Source of the DNA: JAEZBP01 sp963832725
GTDB lineage: Bacteria > Myxococcota_A > Polyangia > Polyangiales > Sandaracinaceae
DNA: 64,000 nt
Assembly: GCA_963832725.1 (NCBI GenBank)
Contig: CAWHVG010000003.1
Coordinates: forward strand, 124,001 to 188,000
Direction: 5' to 3'
Shown: positions 51,543-61,100 of the stretch, one piece after another
Layout: each line of letters begins with the position of its first letter
Numbering within the stretch: the first letter of the stretch is position 1
Program-made: the position numbers and the translations under genes
Notes under the pieces: model-generated
The model's database searches: none
What the model was told of the DNA's origin: nothing
The model's input: the letters and a program-made list of their open reading frames with translations, nothing else

Positions 51543-51795
51543 GGTCTCGCGCTGAGGTCTCGCGCTGAGGTCTCGCGCTGAGGTCTCGCGCTGAGGTCTC
51601 GCGCTGAGGTCTCGCGCTGAGGTCTCGCGCTGAGGTCTCGCGCTGAGGTCTCGCGCTGAGGTCTCGCGCTGAGGTCTCGCGCTGAGGTCTCGCGCTGAGG
51701 TCTCGCGGTGAGGCCTCGCGCTGAGGTCTCGGACGCCGAGGTCGTCGAGCGCTGAGGTCTCGCGCTGAGGTCTCGCGCTGAGGTCTCGCGCTGAG
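51541..51795 (+). repeat. 13-bp tandem minisatellite containing a copy of the tatA 3' end
   Basis: The unit GAGGTCTCGCGCT is repeated 14 times from 51541 to 51722 (the last two copies each differ by one base), then a 31-bp segment (51723-51753) repeats the last codons of tatA exactly, then three more units follow (51754-51792). Each unit carries GGTCTC and, across the joint, GCTGAGG. The unit is not a multiple of three and lies wholly after the tatA stop. It ends 26 bases before the stop of the convergent gene. Confidence 0.96.
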
Positions 51796-51821
51796 GACCG
51801 CGCCGGCTGCTCGCGGCCGGA

Positions 51822-52565
51822 TCAGTGCAGCGTCGTCAGCCCCGCCACCCGCTTGCACGCGTCCCGCACCCGCACGGACAGCTCCGGCGACGCGGCCACC
51901 TGGCGCGCGTCCGCGGCATCGAGGTGCACCGCGAGCTGGAGCGCGACGTCCGAGGGCGAGAAGGGATTGGTCACGATCGCGCGCCGGACGCGGTAGCGGA
52001 CGATCCAGCGCGTGCTGCGGAAGACCGCGCGGAGCACGTCGGGCGCCACCGGCCGGCGGGCGCACAGGCGCACCACGTCGTCTTCGGTGAGCGCAGGGTT
52101 GCCGAGCAGGATCCGGATCACGTCCGGGTGCGGGTCGCGGAGCACCCGCGCCAGGAGATCGCGGTCGCGCTTACGGGCCAGCGCCTTTCGCTCGCCCAAC
52201 GTCAGCGGGCGCCCGGCGCCGAAGTCGGGCACCACCAGCGCCGCCTCGTTCTCGCGGAGGGGCTCATCCGGCGAGACCAAGGCGGCGGTCTGATGCTGGC
52301 CCTGTGCGGCCGCCGCGAACGCCACTGCCTCGCGCAGCTCGTCGTAGCCCTCGCCCGCCAGCGCCAGGCAGAGCCCGAGGAGGAGCACCCCGTGGTTGCG
52401 ATCGCGGGCCTCCGTCCCGTGCACCGCGACCGTGAGAAGATCCGCGACCTCTCCCGGATCCATCCGCTCGATCTGGTGGCGAAGGTATCGAACTCGAACC
52501 TCTGGGTCGACGATCGATCCCATCCGTCGAGCGAGCTTCACCGCCTTGGCGCGACCATCGGGCAT
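51822..52565 (-). CDS. Helical-repeat protein of unknown function
   Basis: A 247-residue all-alpha protein without signal peptide. Stretches such as RDRDLLARVLRDPHPDVIRILLGNPALTEDDVVRLCARRPVAPDVLRAVF and WIVRYRVRRAIVTNPFSPSDVALQL look like degenerate HEAT/leucine-repeat units (DUF2336-like), the kind used for protein binding. ATG at 52565 is preferred; an in-frame ATG at 52655 would overlap the leader of the divergent regulator gene. I cannot name a partner or a role. Confidence 0.68.
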   Translation of the reverse strand: MPDGRAKAVKLARRMGSIVDPEVRVRYLRHQIERMDPGEVADLLTVAVHGTEARDRNHGVLLLGLCLALAGEGYDELREAVAFAAAAQGQHQTAALVSPDEPLRENEAALVVPDFGAGRPLTLGERKALARKRDRDLLARVLRDPHPDVIRILLGNPALTEDDVVRLCARRPVAPDVLRAVFRSTRWIVRYRVRRAIVTNPFSPSDVALQLAVHLDAADARQVAASPELSVRVRDACKRVAGLTTLH

Positions 52566-52712
52566 CGGCGTGATCACTATGGCCGCTTCTCGTGCGATGA
52601 GCGACTGCTTCGCCCGGCGGCTCGTGTATACTGACCTTGACGCGTTGCGTCGCATCCCGGGCGCGTCGGAGGAGCGGTCGGTAGGCCAGACGGGCTACTC
52701 AGGGAGGATCGC

Positions 52713-53354
52713 TTGGAGACGATGGAGCAGCAGCAAGGTGACGGGCGGGGCGCGCGCATCATCAAGCGCTACGCGAACCGTAAGCTCTACGACACCCAGG
52801 AGAGCCGGTACGTCACGCTGCAGCAGATCGCGAAGTTCGTCCGTGACGGCGAGGATGTCGCGATCATCGACAACAACACCAAAGAAGACCTCACGAACGT
52901 CACGCTCGCGCAGATCATCTACGAGGAAGAGAAGAGCGCTGCGGAGGCGAAGCGCGAGGTCGCGTCGGTCAGCACGCTCCGCCATCTCATCCAGCAGAGC
53001 GGCGAGCGGCTGATGAGCAGCCTGCGCGAGGGCCCGATGGGCAAGCTCATCGCGCGCAAGGACGAGGAGGGGGACGAGGCGGAAGAGGCGCAGGCGAGCG
53101 CCACCGAGGCGCAGGCGAAGGACCCGAAGTGGTCGGTCTTCGCCAGCTCCAAGGAGGCGCTCGACGAGCTCCAGCGGCTCGCCGACGACCGGATGCGCGG
53201 CCTGCTCGGGCACGCCATCACGCACGTCCAGCAGCTCCAGGGCGAGGTCAAGCGCCTGCAGGCACGGATCGAGGAGCTCGAGGACAAGCTGGTGAAGCTC
53301 GGCCGTCGCAAGCAGGAGGACGAGGCCGAGGAGACGCCGTCCGAAGACGCCTGA
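52713..53354 (+). CDS. PhaR-like polyhydroxyalkanoate synthesis regulator
   Basis: 213 residues. The N-terminal domain, RIIKRYANRKLYDTQESRYVTLQQIAKFVRDGEDVAIIDNNTKEDLTNVTLAQII, is the PHB/PHA accumulation regulator DNA-binding domain almost to the letter. The rest is a Glu-rich linker and a C-terminal coiled coil (VQQLQGEVKRLQARIEELEDKLVKL). In producers it represses phasin genes; in myxobacteria its target is unclear and no phaC or phasin lies here. The start is probably TTG 52713, 5 bases after AGGGAGG; ATG 52722 is the alternative. Confidence 0.85.
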   Translation: METMEQQQGDGRGARIIKRYANRKLYDTQESRYVTLQQIAKFVRDGEDVAIIDNNTKEDLTNVTLAQIIYEEEKSAAEAKREVASVSTLRHLIQQSGERLMSSLREGPMGKLIARKDEEGDEAEEAQASATEAQAKDPKWSVFASSKEALDELQRLADDRMRGLLGHAITHVQQLQGEVKRLQARIEELEDKLVKLGRRKQEDEAEETPSEDA

Positions 53355-53449
53355 GCCGCGTCTCGCATTCGTCCGTTCCGACTGAAACTTCGTGCGCCCC
53401 GCACGCCGCGTGTTTAACGTGAAGAGGTTTCAGGGCGACGGGCGCCCGA

Positions 53450-53473
53450 CCCCATTTTCAGCGGAAAACGGGG
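53450..53473 (+). terminator. Hairpin upstream of the sigma factor gene
   Basis: CCCCATTTTC (53450-53459) faces GAAAACGGGG (53464-53473), pairing over 10 positions with one A-C mismatch around a four-base loop. It lies 96 bases after the PhaR-like gene and 118 bases before the sigma gene; no T run follows. Either a terminator or a leader structure. Confidence 0.45.
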
Positions 53474-53590
53474 CCAGAAGCGACCCGTCGACGGAGCTGC
53501 GATACTGCGCACCGGGCCCGAGGCAAATAGCACGACGAAGTGCGGAATAGCCTCGTTCCCGCCACGGTTCAGCGCTCAGAAAGGACACCG

Positions 53591-54232
53591 ATGGCCCTCT
53601 CGAACCAACCCCTCGACCCGGCACGCGAGGAATTCGAGCGCGAAGCGCTCAAGCACCTCGACGCGCTCTACGGTGCGGCGTTGCGGTTGACGAGAAGCGC
53701 TTCCGACGCGGAGGACCTGGTCCAGGACGCGTTCGTGAAGGCGTATCGGTTCTACGACCGCTTCGAGCCGGGCACGAACATGAAGGCCTGGCTCTTCCGG
53801 ATCCTGACCAACACGTTCATCAACAAGTACCGGCGCTCGACCCGCGAGCGGAAGGTGCTCGAGGGGCGTGAGGCGGAGCCGGTAGGCGACGGAGTGATGA
53901 GCCGCGCCGCGATGCGGACGCTCACCGACCCTGTCTCCGAGGCACACCGCCGCATCATCACCGCGGAGATTCAGGAAGCGTTGGACTCGCTTCCCGAGGA
54001 CTACCGGATGATGATCGTCCTCGCCGACGTGGAGGAGCTCTCCTACAAGGAGATCGCCGCCATCGTCGGGTGCCCGATCGGCACCGTGATGTCGAGGCTG
54101 CATCGAGCCCGCAAGAAGATGCAGCGCCGGTTGCTCGATCAGGCGATTCAGCTGGGCATCGTGGAGGAGCCTTCCTCCTCGGAGCCCGTCTCCCTCGAGG
54201 ATTGGCGCCGTCGCAAGGAGGCCGCGGGATGA
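53591..54232 (+). CDS. ECF RNA polymerase sigma factor (RpoE/SigR-like)
   Basis: 213 residues with sigma region 2 (YGAALRLTRSASDAEDLVQDAFVKAYRFYDRFEPGTNMKAWLFRILTNTFINKYRR) and region 4 (LDSLPEDYRMMIVLADVEELSYKEIAAIVGCPIGTVMSRLHRARKKMQRRL). The linker between them is longer than usual and keeps DPVSEAHRRIITAEIQ, as in SigR-type factors. It overlaps the downstream zinc anti-sigma gene by four bases (ATGA), the standard regulator pair. ATG 53591 is preceded by AAAGGA. Confidence 0.93.
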   Translation: MALSNQPLDPAREEFEREALKHLDALYGAALRLTRSASDAEDLVQDAFVKAYRFYDRFEPGTNMKAWLFRILTNTFINKYRRSTRERKVLEGREAEPVGDGVMSRAAMRTLTDPVSEAHRRIITAEIQEALDSLPEDYRMMIVLADVEELSYKEIAAIVGCPIGTVMSRLHRARKKMQRRLLDQAIQLGIVEEPSSSEPVSLEDWRRRKEAAG

Positions 54233-55117
54233 TCGCGTGTGAGGTCTTCCGTCGCCACATCGACGCGGTGGTCGATGGCGAGGTCGATCCAGCGACCCAG
54301 ATCGAGTTCGAGCAGCACCTCTCCGACTGCGGCCCGTGCCGCGTCCATCTCTCCTTCGCGCGCTCGTTCAAGCGGCACGTGAAGGACGCGGTGGAGGAGG
54401 GGACGCCGCCCGCGTCGGTCGACATCGCGGACCGCCTTCGCCGCGCCCTCGACGCCGAGGATGCGCGACGTCAGGCCGCCTACGGCGCGACGCCGGTGGG
54501 CTCCGCGGCGGTCCGGCCCCCGCTCGGGCTGGCGGGGGTGCGGCTGGTGCCGGTCAAGGCGCGCTACGCCGTGCCGGCGGCCGCCGCCGCGGTGGCGTTG
54601 GCCGTGTTGGCCGTGCAAGAGGGAGGGAACCCGGTCGGCATCGACGAAGCCGGGATGGAATCCGGGGCCGGCTGCCATCAACGGCGTCTCCTACCTCGAG
54701 GACGTGGTCGACCGCCACTGGCGAGACCACCCGGCCGAGGTCAGCGGTCCGCCCACCCAAGTGGCGAGCTGGTTCCGCGGCAAGCTCGAGTTCCCCGTTC
54801 GACCCATGGACTTCGGCCGGCCGGACGTGCACCTGATCGGCGCGCGCATCTCGAGCATTCGCGATCGTGAAGCTGCGGCGTTCTACTACGACGTGCACGG
54901 ACGGCGGGTGACCGTTCTGGTCTTCGAGCGCCCCGCGCCCATCGGCAGGGTGGTTCATCAAGCGCACGTCCAGGGACGCGGCATCATCTACGGGCAGGCA
55001 CGCGGCTACACCATCCCGCTCGTCGAGCACCGCGGACTGACCTACGCCATCGCCGGCGACCTCGATTCGCGCTCGCTGCTGCAGCTCGCCGCCAGCGCGC
55101 ACGTTCAAGATCGCTGA
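54229..55117 (+). CDS. Zinc-binding transmembrane anti-sigma factor, frameshifted as read
   Basis: The N-terminal domain has the ZAS signature QHLSDCGPC (H-x3-C-x2-C) after IACEVFRRHIDAVVDGEVDPA, marking it as the partner that holds the ECF sigma factor. A membrane helix follows (AVPAAAAAVALAVLAV, about 108-124) and then an outer domain. At 54658-54662 GAATC breaks the frame; GATC gives EAGMDPGPAAINGVSYLEDVV and a continuous product of about 295 residues ending at 55117. The outer domain (PVRPMDFGRPDVHLIGARISSI ... YYDVHGRRVTVLVF) is a common anti-sigma tail. Its signal is unknown. Confidence 0.85.
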
Positions 55118-55147
55118 ACGCTCCGGTGCGCGCCGGAGCGTCGTAAG

Positions 55148-55178
55148 AGCCCGAAACCCCGGCTGGTTTCGGGCTTTT
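55148..55178 (+). terminator. Rho-independent terminator after the anti-sigma gene
   Basis: AGCCCGAAACC (55148-55158) pairs with GGTTTCGGGCT (55165-55175), followed by TTTT. It ends the sigma/anti-sigma operon 30 bases after the stop. Confidence 0.85.
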
Positions 55179-55183
55179 CCACA

Positions 55184-55213
55184 TTGACGCGCGGAGCGCC
55201 GGCCACGTATCCT
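55184..55213 (+). promoter_or_regulatory. Promoter for the FrzS-like gene
   Basis: TTGACG (55184-55189), 18-base spacer, TATCCT (55208-55213), lying just after the terminator and 37 bases before the ATG at 55251. Confidence 0.55.
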
Positions 55214-55250
55214 CGCGCTCTCACGCCCTCGACCGGGCGAAGGAGCGTCG

Positions 55251-58031
55251 ATGGCAGCGCGCATTCTGTTCTTCGAGAGCGACCCACAGTTCGCGCAGGT
55301 CGTCAAGGAGCGCCTCGTCGCCCGCGGGGCGGCGGTCGATGTGGTCGACGACGGCAACGCCGGGCTCGAGCGAGCGAGCGAAGATCGGCCCGACCTGATC
55401 CTGCTGACCATCGAGCTCCCGCAGATGAACGGCTTTCTCGTCTGCAAGAAGCTCAAGAAGAATCCCGATACTCAGAACATCCCGGTCATCATCCTCTCCA
55501 GCGAGGCCACCGAAGAGATCTTCGAGCAACACCGGAAGCTTCGCACCCGCGCGGAGGACTACCTTCGCAAGCCGATCGAGCCGGACGCGCTGCTCGAGCA
55601 CGTGGGACAGCTCGTCGAGCTCTCGGCCGCCGCCGAGGAACCGCTCGATCTCTCCGAAGAGGCACTGGAGATCCCGCTCGACGAGGTGGTCGAGGTCGAG
55701 GAAGCGAGCGTGGAGGGCGACGCCGACGGCGATGGGGTCGACGACGAGATCGACGCGTTCGCGGAGAGCGCGTTCGACGCGCTGGTGATGGGCGAAGAAG
55801 AGGAGGTGGAGGCCACGACCATCGCCGCCATCCCGCCCGAAGTGAAAGCGGCGATCGAGGCGCAGCCTCGCCCTGCACCCGCCAGAGCGCCGTCGGTGGC
55901 TCCGAGGGCCGTGCCGGCGTCTCCCAAGGCTGCGTCCGTGCCGCCGCCGCCGCCCACGCCGGCGAAGAGCTCGGGAGCGGACACCGGTCCGGTGATCGAT
56001 GCAGCCGAGCTCGAGCGCTTGCGGGTGGACCTGGCCAGCGCGAGGGCCGAGGCCGAGGACGCCGGGAGCCAGCTCGACCGGCACAAGGCGGAGGTCGAGC
56101 GCCTCGAGAGAGAGGCGTCGGAGCTGCGAGCGCGCGCCGCCAAGGGGGGTGGGATCTCCAGCCGGGAGTTCCTCGATCTTCGCGAGGCGCTGAACTCCAA
56201 GGACAAGGAGATCCTCGACCTGCGCGATCAGGTCAGCGCGCGCGACAAGCAGCTGCTCGAGCTGCGCGACAAGAACCTTCAGCTCGACCGAGGGCGTGCC
56301 GACTTCGAGGACAAGCTCCTGGAGCTGGAGCGCGGCAAGGCGGACGCCGACGAGCAGAACCAAGCGCTGCGCTCCGACAAGGAGGCCGCGAGCAAGCGGG
56401 CAGACGACCTCAAGGGGAGGCTCGAGCGGACCGAGGAGAAGGCCCGAAAGCTCGAAGACGAGCTCACGAAGGCCGGCGAGGAGCGAGACGAGAAGGTCGC
56501 TGCGGCGGAGGCGGAGCGCGACGAACGCATCGCTGCGCTGGAGGCGGAGCGCGACGAGCGCATCGCCGCGCTGGAGGCGGACCGCGACGAACGCATCGCC
56601 GCGCTGCAGAAGGAGCGCGACGAGAAGATCGAGGAGGCGCGTGCCGAGACCTCGGCGAGAGTCGCGGCGGCAGAGGCGGACCGCGACGAGCGCGTCGCCG
56701 CGCTGGAGACGGATCGGGACGAGAAGGTCGCCGCGGCGGAGGCCGATCGGGATGCGCGGATCGCCGAGCTGACGAGGGATCGGGACGAGCGCGTCGCCGC
56801 GCTGGAGACGGAACGGGACGAGAAGGTCGCCGCGGCGGAGGCCGATCGAGATGCGCGGATCGCCGAGCTGACGAAGGATCGGGAGGAGCGCGTCGCCGCG
56901 CTGGAGACGGAACGGGACGAGAAAGTCGCCGCGCTGGAGGCGGAACGGGACGAGCGCGTCGCCGCGCTGGAGACGGAACGGGACGAGAAAGTCGCCGCGG
57001 CGGAGGCGGATAGGGACGCGCGGATCGCCGAGCTGGCGAAGGAACGGGACGAGCAGGTCGCCGCGCTGGAGGCCGAGCGCGACGAGAGGGTCGCTGCGGC
57101 GGAGGCGGATCGGGACACGCGGATCGCCGAGCTGGAGGCGGATACGGGACACGCGATCGCCGAGCTGGCGAAGGAGCGGGACGAGCAGGTCGCCGCGGCC
57201 CAAGCGGAGCGCGATGCGCGGATCGCGGAGCTCGCGAAGGAGCGGGACGAGAGCGTCGCTGCGGCGGAAGCGGACCGGGACCAGAGCGTCGCTGCTGCCG
57301 AGGCGGAGCGAGACGAGAAGCTCGCCGCGGCGGAGGAGGCGAAGGCGAGCGCGCTGGCCGAGGCGGAACGCGGGCACATGGAGGCGCTCGAGGCGCTTCG
57401 CGCCGAGCATGCCACCGCTCTCGAGGAGCGAACGCGGGAGCACGAGGAGGCGTTCGCGGTGTCGCGGGCCGAGGCGGCCGCCGCGCAGGAGACGGCGCTC
57501 GAGCAGCTCCGCGGCGAGCTCGAGACGAAGCGCGAGGACGAGCTGGCCGCCGCCGCGGCGGAGCACGCCACCGAGCTCGAGACGACGCGCGAAGAGCTGT
57601 CTGCGACGCACGCCGCCGAGCACGAGGCGGCCAAGAAGGCCCACTCGCAGGAGCTGGCGGTGCTCGGCCGAAAGATGGCCGAGACCGAGACGAAGCTGAC
57701 CGGGGCCGAGGAGCGGATCGAGGACCTCGAAGGCGAGCGAGACGGCCTCATGGCGCAGCAGGAGGCCAAGCAGCGCGAGCTCGACGACGAGAAGGCCGAG
57801 CTGGCTGGCGCCAAGGCTGAGATCGAGGCGCTCACCACGATCCGCAGCGAGCAGGCGGAGCGAATTGCGGCGCTCGAGGGGAGCGAAGCGGAGCTTCGCG
57901 AACGGCTCGCGACCGCCGAGACGAAGATCCGAGGCGACGAGGAGCTTCTCGAGCGCGCCCGAAAGGCGTTCTCGATCGGTCTCAGCTTGCTCGATGATCA
58001 GAAGAACAACGGCGCGCCGACGCCGAGCTGA
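55251..58031 (+). CDS. FrzS-like pseudo-receiver/coiled-coil protein
   Basis: 926 residues. Residues 4-120 form a receiver fold (ILFFESDPQFAQVVKERLVARG ... RPDLILLTIELPQMNGFLVCKKLKK, AEDYLRKPIEP). The phospho-acceptor Asp is replaced by Thr53 while Lys107 is kept, so it is a pseudo-receiver. The HRKL and CxKLKK pieces closely recall Myxococcus FrzS, a polar gliding-motility protein with the same plan. An acidic/Pro-rich linker (about 125-245) follows, then a coiled coil of more than 600 residues whose middle part (about 411-696) is 26 consecutive 11-residue repeats of the type ERDERVAALEA. No membrane segment. By homology it may act at cell poles in motility; it is larger than FrzS (about 540). 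Confidence 0.83.
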   Translation: MAARILFFESDPQFAQVVKERLVARGAAVDVVDDGNAGLERASEDRPDLILLTIELPQMNGFLVCKKLKKNPDTQNIPVIILSSEATEEIFEQHRKLRTRAEDYLRKPIEPDALLEHVGQLVELSAAAEEPLDLSEEALEIPLDEVVEVEEASVEGDADGDGVDDEIDAFAESAFDALVMGEEEEVEATTIAAIPPEVKAAIEAQPRPAPARAPSVAPRAVPASPKAASVPPPPPTPAKSSGADTGPVIDAAELERLRVDLASARAEAEDAGSQLDRHKAEVERLEREASELRARAAKGGGISSREFLDLREALNSKDKEILDLRDQVSARDKQLLELRDKNLQLDRGRADFEDKLLELERGKADADEQNQALRSDKEAASKRADDLKGRLERTEEKARKLEDELTKAGEERDEKVAAAEAERDERIAALEAERDERIAALEADRDERIAALQKERDEKIEEARAETSARVAAAEADRDERVAALETDRDEKVAAAEADRDARIAELTRDRDERVAALETERDEKVAAAEADRDARIAELTKDREERVAALETERDEKVAALEAERDERVAALETERDEKVAAAEADRDARIAELAKERDEQVAALEAERDERVAAAEADRDTRIAELEADTGHAIAELAKERDEQVAAAQAERDARIAELAKERDESVAAAEADRDQSVAAAEAERDEKLAAAEEAKASALAEAERGHMEALEALRAEHATALEERTREHEEAFAVSRAEAAAAQETALEQLRGELETKREDELAAAAAEHATELETTREELSATHAAEHEAAKKAHSQELAVLGRKMAETETKLTGAEERIEDLEGERDGLMAQQEAKQRELDDEKAELAGAKAEIEALTTIRSEQAERIAALEGSEAELRERLATAETKIRGDEELLERARKAFSIGLSLLDDQKNNGAPTPS
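56481..57338 (+). repeat. 26 tandem 33-bp repeats coding hendecad coiled coil
   Basis: Inside the FrzS-like gene, 26 units of 33 bp follow one another without a gap, each encoding an 11-residue block with consensus [ED]RDE[KR][VI]AA[LA]E[AT]. Units fall into recurring types (ERDEKVAAAEA, DRDARIAELTK, ERDERVAALET), and triplets of them recur, suggesting expansion by unequal exchange in blocks of 33 and 99 bp. Every unit keeps the frame. Confidence 0.93.
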
Positions 58032-58160
58032 TCGCGCGCCCGCGATGGGTCGCGTCGTCCGACCCCGATTGGGGTCCTGCACGACTCGACCTCCCGGTAC
58101 AATGGAGAAGCCGGTCGCACCGCCCAGGTCGACCGTTCGACCCGTGCGCGCGAGGAATCC

Positions 58161-61100
58161 GTGAGCTTCGAAGACCGCTATCAGCTGAGAGTGCCCCTCG
58201 GTCAGAGCGACCGCGGGACCGTATGGAACGCGCACGACGGCAAGCTCGGACGCGACGTCGTCGTGGCGGTGATGGAAGCGGACGCGCCAGAGGCGCTCCG
58301 CGCGCGCTTCGAGGCGCAGGTGAGCGCGCTCGCGAAGCTCCGCAACGCCAACCTCGTGCGGGTGTTCGAGGCGGGAACGACCGAGGAGGGCGCACCCTTC
58401 GCCAGCATGGAGGTGGTCGAAGGGGAGTCGGTCGCGGCGCGGATGGCGCAGGGGCCTGCGATGCGCGTGGATCAGGCCGTGCGAATGGTCTGCGACCTGT
58501 TGATGGGGCTCTCGGCGCTCCACGCGGCCGGCGTGGTGCACGGTGACGTGGAGCCCTCGAACGTGCTCGTGAAGGAGCGCGGGGGGCGTATCGCGCCGAA
58601 GCTGATCGGTTTCGGGCTGGATCGAGCGGGGCAGCGCGCGGGCCGAGAGCCCGTGGACGAGCACCACCTCGCCACGCTGGCGTACGCCCCGCCGGAGCAG
58701 GTTCGGGGCAAGCTGGCGGACTCCTCGATGGACGTGTACTCGGCCGCGGCAATCCTCTTCGGTCTCCTCACCGGCAGGCTGCCGCATCGCGGCGCGGGCG
58801 AGGAGGGGCTCCGGCATGCGGTGCGCGAGCGGCACGTTCCGGCGGTGTCCGATGTCCGGGCGGAGCTGGCGAGCCCGATCGCAGACGTGGTCGAATCAGG
58901 CCCTCTCTCAGGACCCGGGCGCACGATTCCCGAGCGCCGACGCGCTTTCCAAAGCGCTGCGGGCGGCGCTGATCCGCACTCGCAATCCGGGCGCGCACAA
59001 GACCGTGGTCGGACCGCGGACGCTCGAGGCCGACGACTCGGACGACGCGCTCTCCGAGGCGCGCGCGAACGTCACCCCCGGGAAGCCTGCTCCGGGGAAG
59101 CCCCGCCCCGGCGAAGCCCGCCCCGGCCAAGCCCGCGCCGACCAAGCCCGCGCCGACCAAGCCCGCGCCGACGAAGCGCAGGGTGCCCAAGCCCACGCTG
59201 ACCCTGGGCTCTGCGCCCGTCGTCATCGACGACGCCATCGCCGGGGCGAGCGCGGAGAAGGCCGCGAAGCCTGCTCCCGCTGCGCCGAATCCTGCCCCGC
59301 CGAGCGCACCGGCACGGAGGCGCCGGATGCCCAAGCCCACGCTGACGCTCGGCTCGGCGCCCGCCGATGCCAAGTCGGTTGCCGTGCCGACGCCGGGAGG
59401 CGTGCAGAAGCCGGTGCCGCGACCGGGTGCCAAGCCCGCGGTGCCGGCTCCCTCCGGCACGGGGCCCTCGGTGGGGAAGCCGCCGGTGCCGAGGCCGGGG
59501 GCCAAAGCCGCCGTGCATCCGCCTCCCGGAGAGCCGGCGACTCCGCCGGTGCCGAGCGGCGACGAGCAGGACGAATCGTTGGAGTTCGAGCGGCTGTCGG
59601 GGCTCCTGGAGATCCCCGATGTCGGACCGCCGAACCGGGTGATGCCGCCTCCTCCGCGCTCTGCGCGGGCGCCCGAAGCCGAGAATGTCGAGGTCGAGCT
59701 GGAGGACGCGAGCGCTGCGGGCGAAGAGCCCGAGGCCGCCACGGGAGCGGACGACATCGCCGAGCGCTCCGGCGAGGACGCGGTCGAGGCGCCCGCGGAA
59801 GCCCAGGCGCCTGCGGAAGAGGACGGGGAGGACCTGGAGTCGCCCCAATCGTCCGAGGCTGCTGCGAGCGCTGGCGAGGCACCGGAGACCTCCGCGGATG
59901 CGGCAACGCCAGGCGATTCGCCCGCGGGTGCCGCTGGCGAGGAGCCGGCGCCCGGCGATGTGCCGAGCGGATCGGCGTCGAGCGAGGCGGAGGCTGCGTC
60001 CGGCGAGGCGTCGTCGAGCGAGGCGTCGTCCAGCGAGGCGTCGAGCGGGGCGTCGTCGTCCGGCGAGGCGTCGTCGTCTGGCGAGGCGTCGTCGTCTGGC
60101 GAGGCGTCGTCGTCCGGCGAGGCGTCGTGGTCTGGCGAGGCGTCGTCGTCCGGCGAGGCGTCGTCGTCTGGCGAGGCGTCGTCGTCCGGCGAGGCGTCGT
60201 GGTCTGGCGAGGCGTCGTCGTCTGGCGGGGCGTCGTCGTCCGGCGAGGCGTCGTCGTCCGGCGAGGCGTCGTCGAGCGAGGCGTAGTCGAGCGAGCCGGC
60301 CGCCGCGGAGCCGAGCGAAGCGAGCGCGGAGCCGGCCGCGGGACCCGAGGCTGCCGAGCCTGCGGCGGCCGCGCCCGAGAGCGCGGAGCCGGTGGTTGCC
60401 GACCCCGCAATCGTCGAGCCGAGCGGGTCGACCCCGGACGAGCCGGTGTCGAACGAGTCCGCGAAAAAAACGGCACCGGCCGCGGTGGGAGCGCCGGTGT
60501 CCCCCGTGCACGACATGGGCTCCGTGCCCGCGGAGGCGGACGACGAAGACGGAGCGATTCCGGGAGCTCGGACCGGCTTGCCCGCCTGGGTGTGGGGCGT
60601 CGGCGGTGTGGCCGCCGCCGCGCTCGTCGTCCTGGGGGTGGTGATCGCGACGGGCGAGGGCACGGCGACCGAGACCCTCCCGGTGGAGAGCGCCCCGACC
60701 GAGCAGGAGCCCGCGACCGTGGCCGAAGAGCCGGCGGAGCCCAATCCCGTCGAGCCTGCGGCGGACGAGCCTGCGGCGATCGAGCCCGCGGCGAACGAGA
60801 CGGACGCGCTCGTGGTGGAGGAGACGGACGAGGTCGTCGAGGAGAGCGCTGACGGGGGCGTCGTCGAGGTCGAGCTGGTCACCTTGACCTTGATCGGTGT
60901 GCCGGAGGGCGCGGCGGTGACGGTGGACGGAGAGCCAGCGCAGGGGACGGAGGTGAGCTTCGAGCCGTCGGAGGAGGAGCGTGCGGTCGAAGTACGCCTC
61001 GACGGCCATCTCCCGTGGACCCGGACGGTGCCAGGAGACACCTCGCAGGAGCTGACCGTCGAGCTGGAGGCCGAGCCTGCGGCCGAGCCGGAGCCGCCGC

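Noticed and set aside
51541..51795. CRISPR array
   Set aside because: Units are 13 bp and directly adjacent, with no unique spacers and no cas genes.
51454..52065. Minus-strand frame through the 13-bp array coding a regular 13-residue repeat
   Set aside because: The peptide repeat is a forced result of a 13-bp unit read in three frames; the frame is antisense to tatA and overlaps a better gene.
59101..59104. Extra C in the pseudokinase linker as part of the GATC pattern
   Set aside because: No GATC is near; it looks like an ordinary homopolymer length error or a separate mutation.
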